Below are positions 21,079 through 24,231 of a DNA stretch of 24,231 nt, one piece after another. This DNA is from a virus. The notes beneath the pieces are model-generated. The model was not told the DNA's origin and ran no database searches. It was given only the letters and a program-made list of their open reading frames with translations. Position numbers and translations under genes: made by a program. The first letter of the stretch is position 1, and every line of letters starts with the position of its first letter. Location of the stretch: IMG/VR virus record IMGVR_UViG_3300030104_000853, positions 12,871 through 37,101 of that record; one strand, written 5' to 3'.

Positions 21079-21458
21079 TTTTTACCAAAGAATTTTGATG
21101 CACCTTTAATTCCGAATGAGGCACTCACGATCACTCCCAAGGTGTACTTGTACCAGTCAGGGGTCATTGCTAAAGCTGCGAAACCTCGTTCTACATACTC
21201 TACAGTAAATGGTAAGAAACAGAGCAATAAAGGGATTGAAAAAAGTATGGTTAAATATTCGTCTTTCCATGAATCCTTACTACCTTTGATTGCTTCTAGA
21301 TCCCAGTCTACTTCACCTTTAATTTGTTGTTTAACAATCTCTGTTTCAGCTTCTATCTTAACTAATTTCTGTTTAGCTTTTGCTTTTTTGGTTTCCATGT
21401 ATCCACCAATAGCATCACTAGCCACTCCTAAGAGAGGCTTGATTAACATTTGTAACAT
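21075..21458 (-). CDS. Holin, GTA/3TM family
   Basis: The 127-aa protein has an amphipathic N-terminus (LLGVASDAIGGYMETKKAKA), a charged middle, and two clear membrane segments near 69-88 (ILFSIPLLLCFLPFTVEYV) and 104-120 (YTLGVIVSASFGIKGASKF), with WYKYTLGVIVSASFGI typical of the 3TM holin family known from gene transfer agents and alphaproteobacterial phages. It would open the inner membrane to release or activate the lysozyme. It follows the lysozyme by 9 bases. Confidence 0.85.
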   Translation of the reverse strand: MLQMLIKPLLGVASDAIGGYMETKKAKAKQKLVKIEAETEIVKQQIKGEVDWDLEAIKGSKDSWKDEYLTILFSIPLLLCFLPFTVEYVERGFAALAMTPDWYKYTLGVIVSASFGIKGASKFFGKK

Positions 21459-21467
21459 ATAATATCC

Positions 21468-21911
21468 TTATAAATTTTGTATGATAGTACTAAGTTCTAA
21501 ACATCTTTCAGGAGTTTGTTGTCTCCATCTTGAGTCTTTCATTTGTACAGATGCTTCTTCAAAGTTACATTCAGACATAGCTTTAAACATCTTTTTAAAC
21601 TTACTAACACCAGCTTCACCAAGTTGGAAACACATCTCAATTAAAATACCTTGTACGATATTTCTTTTGTGATCTTCTAAATCTATCCAACTAGTATTTT
21701 CTAAATGTTGTTCAATAAGATTGTTAGCTCCTGTTAGTGCTTTGTTAAAATCTTTATCAAATAAATCTGACCAACCTTCTTTTGTAGTTGGTACTTCTTC
21801 ACCATCTAAAATTTTATGTCCCCAACCACCAGTTAGAAATCCTTCAGTACAATGATATGGTTCTAGTCTATAACCTTCATGTGCTTTAATTCTAGATTTT
21901 ACTTCTTCCAT
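21468..21911 (-). CDS. T4-type lysozyme (endolysin, GH24) with Cys at the usual Asp site
   Basis: The 147-aa protein has HEGYRLEPYHCTEGFLTGGW at residues 11-30. Glu12 aligns with T4 Glu11 and Thr27 with T4 Thr26, while Cys21 replaces T4 Asp20, in an E-x8-C-x5-T triad. The C-terminal half has IEMCFQLGEAGVSKFKKM and DSRWRQQTPERCLELSTI, typical of the family. It cleaves peptidoglycan. There is no signal peptide, so it needs the holin. Its start overlaps the stop of a tiny membrane protein (TAATG). Confidence 0.9.
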   Translation of the reverse strand: MEEVKSRIKAHEGYRLEPYHCTEGFLTGGWGHKILDGEEVPTTKEGWSDLFDKDFNKALTGANNLIEQHLENTSWIDLEDHKRNIVQGILIEMCFQLGEAGVSKFKKMFKAMSECNFEEASVQMKDSRWRQQTPERCLELSTIIQNL

Positions 21912-22021
21912 TATGCAATAATGATAGCAACAATAATAATCACTCCAACAGCAGCAATCATTTTATTTCTTTTAGATAGCGCATTCCAATTATCAACTAT
22001 CATATCTTTTATATCTTTCAT
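21911..22021 (-). CDS. Tiny membrane protein upstream of lysozyme (36 aa)
   Basis: The frame begins MKDIKDMIVDNWNALSKRNK, followed by a single membrane helix MIAAVGVIIIVAIIIA at the C-terminus. It has a strong GGAGGGTTAAT ribosome site, and its stop overlaps the lysozyme start. Small proteins of this WNGLSKKNK-plus-helix form occur at this place in other marine phages. A lysis-timing role is possible, unproven. Confidence 0.7.
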   Translation of the reverse strand: MKDIKDMIVDNWNALSKRNKMIAAVGVIIIVAIIIA

Positions 22022-22022
22022 A

Positions 22023-22355
22023 TTAACCCTCCAGGTAGTAAGATTTAATTAATTCATCTATAACTAAACCTTGTATTGTTGATGCAGTACCATCACCTCT
22101 ACGAGGTGCAGCAGCTGCCATTCGTTTTAAAGACTTGTCTAAGTTTTTTCTTAATTGTAATCGTTCAGTAATATCATCAGATAGATCAATCAACATATCA
22201 CTAAACACAGTTCCTATTTTCATATCACTCCAGATACGAACTACTCTAGGCATCATATCTTTAGGATCATATCCTATATTTACATAGAACTTATGATTAT
22301 CCATTTCATATTTTCTAGTTACTCCAGGTCGTCTATTGCTTTCAGGCTCATACAT
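22023..22355 (-). CDS. Unknown late protein (110 aa)
   Basis: I chose ATG 22355, which has TGAGGAGCCACAT directly before it and begins just after the upstream stop; the frame is open further (to 22493) but this would overlap the 60-aa gene completely. The protein begins MYEPESNRRPGVTRKYEMDN and has strand-like VRIWSDMKIGTVFSDML and a basic helix RKNLDKSLKRMAAAAPRRGD. No family is recognised. Confidence 0.65.
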   Translation of the reverse strand: MYEPESNRRPGVTRKYEMDNHKFYVNIGYDPKDMMPRVVRIWSDMKIGTVFSDMLIDLSDDITERLQLRKNLDKSLKRMAAAAPRRGDGTASTIQGLVIDELIKSYYLEG

Positions 22356-22365
22356 ATGTGGCTCC

Positions 22366-22548
22366 TCAGTTAAGTTGGTTTGCTCCATTGAGTAGTTGTC
22401 TTGCGAGATTAATTGCATCTTCGCTTGTGAGTCTGTTTTCTGCATAGATTCCCCTTGTTGAATTGATATATAAATAAAGTTTTTTCTTAACAATCTTTAC
22501 TCCTTGTTTAGGAGTTGTCAAATATTCTAAGTCAGTTCTTTGTTCCAT
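22366..22548 (-). CDS. Unknown small protein (60 aa)
   Basis: The protein begins MEQRTDLEYLTTPKQGVKIV and ends with a helix TSEDAINLARQLLNGANQLN. It overlaps the end of the metallophosphoesterase gene by 22 bases and has AAAGGTGGAAG before the start, a good ribosome site. The function is unknown. Confidence 0.6.
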   Translation of the reverse strand: MEQRTDLEYLTTPKQGVKIVKKKLYLYINSTRGIYAENRLTSEDAINLARQLLNGANQLN

Positions 22549-23228
22549 CTTCCACCTTTATTTAAAACCATAGGTATCAATTTTGGGAGTCCATTTAATA
22601 TAACGCCACATCCAATTATTGGTCTAGATTTTTGTGTTTTCATGTACTCGAATGCTAGAGACTTAGCATCTATTAAGCATCCGACTTGCATACCCCAGTT
22701 TAGACTGTTGGGATTACCCCAGTATTGAATAGAATAAGAGCTATGGTAGTGTCCTTGAACTGTAGGGCAACCATATTGTTGTGCTACCTTTAATACATTA
22801 GCAGCTTTACCATGACAGAAATATACTTGCTGTCCATTAGACATAGTAATAATTAAATCATCATGCCATTTCCAACCAGGACCAACTTCTAAAAATTCAT
22901 TGTAAGATTTCATTGCAGCTCTTGGTAGACCTGATGCTTTCTGTCTACGATATACCAGGCTACCATGATTAGAATCCATAAGATCCATTTTAGGAAATAG
23001 TTTTTCCATTTGATGGATAGTAACTAATGATGCTTGATGTTCATCTCCTGCACTATATAGATCAGGATCAGAGTCATGGAATGATATAGCATGAGAGTCA
23101 ACCTCATCCCCTATATGTATAATACGATCTGGTTTATATTTCTTTTTGATAGCAGAAAGAAATGCTATTAAATCTGGATGATGATACGGACAATGCGTAT
23201 CAGATATAATCAAGATTGATTTGTTCAT
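22527..23228 (-). CDS. Calcineurin-like metallophosphoesterase
   Basis: The 233-aa protein has all motifs of the family in order: DTHCPYHH (Asp10, His12), GDEVD (40-44), SNH (Asn87, His88; usually GNH), CHGK (His139) and GHYH (159-162). It binds two metal ions and hydrolyses phosphodiesters or phosphomonoesters. Its substrate in phages is unknown; nucleotide, RNA or ppGpp-like second-messenger cleavage are possibilities. No good ribosome site precedes ATG 23228 (CATTTCGAT), suggesting leaderless or coupled translation. Confidence 0.88.
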   Translation of the reverse strand: MNKSILIISDTHCPYHHPDLIAFLSAIKKKYKPDRIIHIGDEVDSHAISFHDSDPDLYSAGDEHQASLVTIHQMEKLFPKMDLMDSNHGSLVYRRQKASGLPRAAMKSYNEFLEVGPGWKWHDDLIITMSNGQQVYFCHGKAANVLKVAQQYGCPTVQGHYHSSYSIQYWGNPNSLNWGMQVGCLIDAKSLAFEYMKTQKSRPIIGCGVILNGLPKLIPMVLNKGGRWNKELT

Positions 23229-23233
23229 ATCGA

Positions 23234-23263
23234 AATGTAGACCGATTTGATCTATATTGTCAA
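23234..23263 (-). promoter_or_regulatory. Possible promoter for the metallophosphoesterase-lysis unit
   Basis: A perfect TTGACA (23263-23258, minus strand) is followed after 18 bases by TACATT (four of six -10 matches), ending six bases before the ATG. That distance would give a transcript starting at about the ATG, matching the lack of a ribosome site. This is weaker than the promoter at 10333-10361. Confidence 0.35.
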
Positions 23264-23457
23264 ATCAAGGTTCTTACTATTAAATAACACATTTGTAGGA
23301 ATACTGTAGTACCAATAAACCACACTAGAGCTTTGAGTTGACGCATATCTTTTTCGACATGATAGAGATGATTATCCTTGAGGGTGTTGAGCTTATTATC
23401 CATTAGCTCTAGTTTACCCTCAATACGGATAATTGCTTCTCTATTGTCCTGTTCCAT
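23260..23457 (-). CDS. Coiled-coil plus C-terminal membrane helix protein, XhlA-like (65 aa)
   Basis: I chose ATG 23457, near the end of the upstream gene, with GAAGAAAAAGAAA before it; a longer frame reaches 23514. The protein has a coiled coil (IIRIEGKLELMDNKLNTLKD) and a C-terminal membrane segment (ALVWFIGTTVFLQMCYLIVR). This layout resembles XhlA-type haemolysin/holin-associated proteins. It could be part of lysis, but the lysozyme is three genes further on. Similarity is by topology only. Confidence 0.6.
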   Translation of the reverse strand: MEQDNREAIIRIEGKLELMDNKLNTLKDNHLYHVEKDMRQLKALVWFIGTTVFLQMCYLIVRTLI

Positions 23458-23626
23458 TTTCTTTTTCTTCTTTAGGTAACTCTGCCTGTAGAAGAGTCGT
23501 GTAATGGTTTGCAAGAATATCTAGATCAAATTTATCAGCACCTATCTTCATTAGTTTTTGATAGAGTGCTTTACCTTTGTCAGATAATTTAGTCTCGTCA
23601 TATTCTTTTTCGTTTAATTTAAACAT
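23441..23626 (-). CDS. Small protein, DUF6447-like (61 aa)
   Basis: The protein begins MFKLNEKEYDETKLSDKGKA, the conserved 'LNxKEYDxxKLSDxxK' start of a small marine-phage family (DUF6447-like), and has a helical C-terminal half. The AGGAGATACA ribosome site is good. The function is unknown; it is often found near tail genes. Confidence 0.7.
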   Translation of the reverse strand: MFKLNEKEYDETKLSDKGKALYQKLMKIGADKFDLDILANHYTTLLQAELPKEEKENGTGQ

Positions 23627-23634
23627 TGTATCTC

Positions 23635-23937
23635 CTAGACATCTTGTACGTTTGATAATTGGCTGTTTGTTTTCAAATCAGCATAAGCTAATTTAACAGG
23701 ATTATCAGAACTATCAAGGTCATAGTCAATTTTAAAATGATCTACATGTCTGTTAGATATACGCATAGATTGTTCTTTTGCTTGGTCATCACGTGTTGCT
23801 TTATCTTTATAGATTAAAACATCGTATACTAGCTTCCAATCACTATCCATTTTTTTTACATATGTAGAGGTTACTCTAATGTACGCATCTGTTATATCTA
23901 TGCCTTCGTGAGTTGTCATATTTGCTGTTATTGCCAT
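23635..23937 (-). CDS. Unknown late protein, probable structural accessory (100 aa)
   Basis: The protein begins MAITANMTTHEGIDITDAYI and is strand-rich (RVTSTYVKKMDSDWKLVYDV, DHFKIDYDLDSSDNPVKLAY). The alternating strand pattern resembles small tail-associated proteins, but no family is certain. The AAGGAGAAAACA ribosome site is strong. It follows the partial gene at the right edge. Confidence 0.65.
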   Translation of the reverse strand: MAITANMTTHEGIDITDAYIRVTSTYVKKMDSDWKLVYDVLIYKDKATRDDQAKEQSMRISNRHVDHFKIDYDLDSSDNPVKLAYADLKTNSQLSNVQDV

Positions 23938-23947
23938 TGTTTTCTCC

Positions 23948-24231
23948 TTAGTTTAATAATTGTATTTCTTCATCAGTAAGAAGTTTATCAGCTTCTTCTT
24001 TACCAATAGTTTTTTCTGCTAGTTTGTAAAATGCACTGGCAAGTCTTTGGTGTTTTTCATACTGCTGCCAGATAGCTCCATTATGAAGTCTCTGCATAGC
24101 AGTACTATTTAAAAGCCCATATGATTCTGTTCCATCTTCATTTTCTTTTTTATCAGGAACTCCAATTATACCAGCTTCTACTAAACTATCATGGTTATAA
24201 TTTATAAACTTATCAAATTTAGAATTTATTA
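23948..24231 (-). CDS. Unknown protein, partial (N-terminus off the right edge)
   Basis: The frame is open from the window edge to a TAA at 23948 (94 codons visible) and contains SYGLLNSTAMQRLHNGAIWQ, QYEKHQRLASAFYKLAEKTI and an acidic C-terminal helix EEADKLLTDEEIQLLN. No internal Met would make a plausible start near the edge, so the true start is outside. No family is recognised; a tail or virion accessory role is possible by position. Confidence 0.7.
   Translation of the reverse strand, partial: INSKFDKFINYNHDSLVEAGIIGVPDKKENEDGTESYGLLNSTAMQRLHNGAIWQQYEKHQRLASAFYKLAEKTIGKEEADKLLTDEEIQLLN

Noticed and set aside
22356-22493. Longer frame of the 110-aa late protein starting at 22493
   Set aside because: It would lie over the 60-aa gene in another frame; the ATG at 22355 has TGAGGAG just before it.
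1-24231. Prophage signs such as integrase, attachment site or tRNA target
   Set aside because: None is visible in the window; the HNH and zincin genes alone do not show lysogeny.

Overview
The window looks like part of a tailed double-stranded DNA phage, most likely a marine phage of an AT-rich alphaproteobacterium (SAR11, SAR116 or a roseobacter; the host is inferred). The basis is low GC over most of the window, densely packed genes joined by TAATG/ATGA overlaps, a P22-like portal, an SU10-type capsid protein, a GTA-type 3TM holin, a DUF6456-like protein and several tiny lysine-rich proteins familiar from marine phages. I see no integrase, tRNA gene, CRISPR array or insertion sequence. Family names come from recognition of sequence patterns, not from a database search.

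Layout. (1) 1-10290, minus strand: a leftward late operon. It starts with a 2-oxoglutarate/Fe(II) oxygenase, continues through very small basic proteins, small and large terminase, portal, scaffold and major capsid protein, then a G-rich hairpin, two paralogous capsid/decoration-like proteins and a tail fibre that runs off the left edge. (2) 10291-11201: a divergent, gene-free hub. It carries a good sigma70-type promoter for the late operon, a GC-rich stretch packed with about fifteen different short hairpins, and a very AT-rich tract next to the rightward genes. (3) 11202-16562, plus strand: about 17 small early-type genes, mostly unknown, including three consecutive exported or membrane proteins, a ribbon-helix-helix protein and a small zinc-ribbon protein. 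(4) 16788-18151, minus strand: an inverted four-gene island (DUF6456-like protein, HNH endonuclease, unknown, HExxH zincin). (5) 18186-20287, plus strand: PD-(D/E)XK exonuclease, SSB-like protein and small genes. (6) 20284-24231, minus strand: lysis cassette (T4-type lysozyme, holin, small membrane proteins), a metallophosphoesterase and small genes, with a partial gene at the right edge.

Both ends of the window are read leftward, so if the genome is circular or circularly permuted, the missing part is probably the rest of the tail module. No DNA polymerase, primase, helicase or RNA polymerase is present in the early region. If the missing part is indeed tail genes, the phage would depend on host replication and transcription.

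The most interesting parts are the hairpin-dense hub, the inverted HNH/zincin island, the exported-protein trio, the tiny basic-protein cassette and the lysozyme with Cys at the usual catalytic Asp position.
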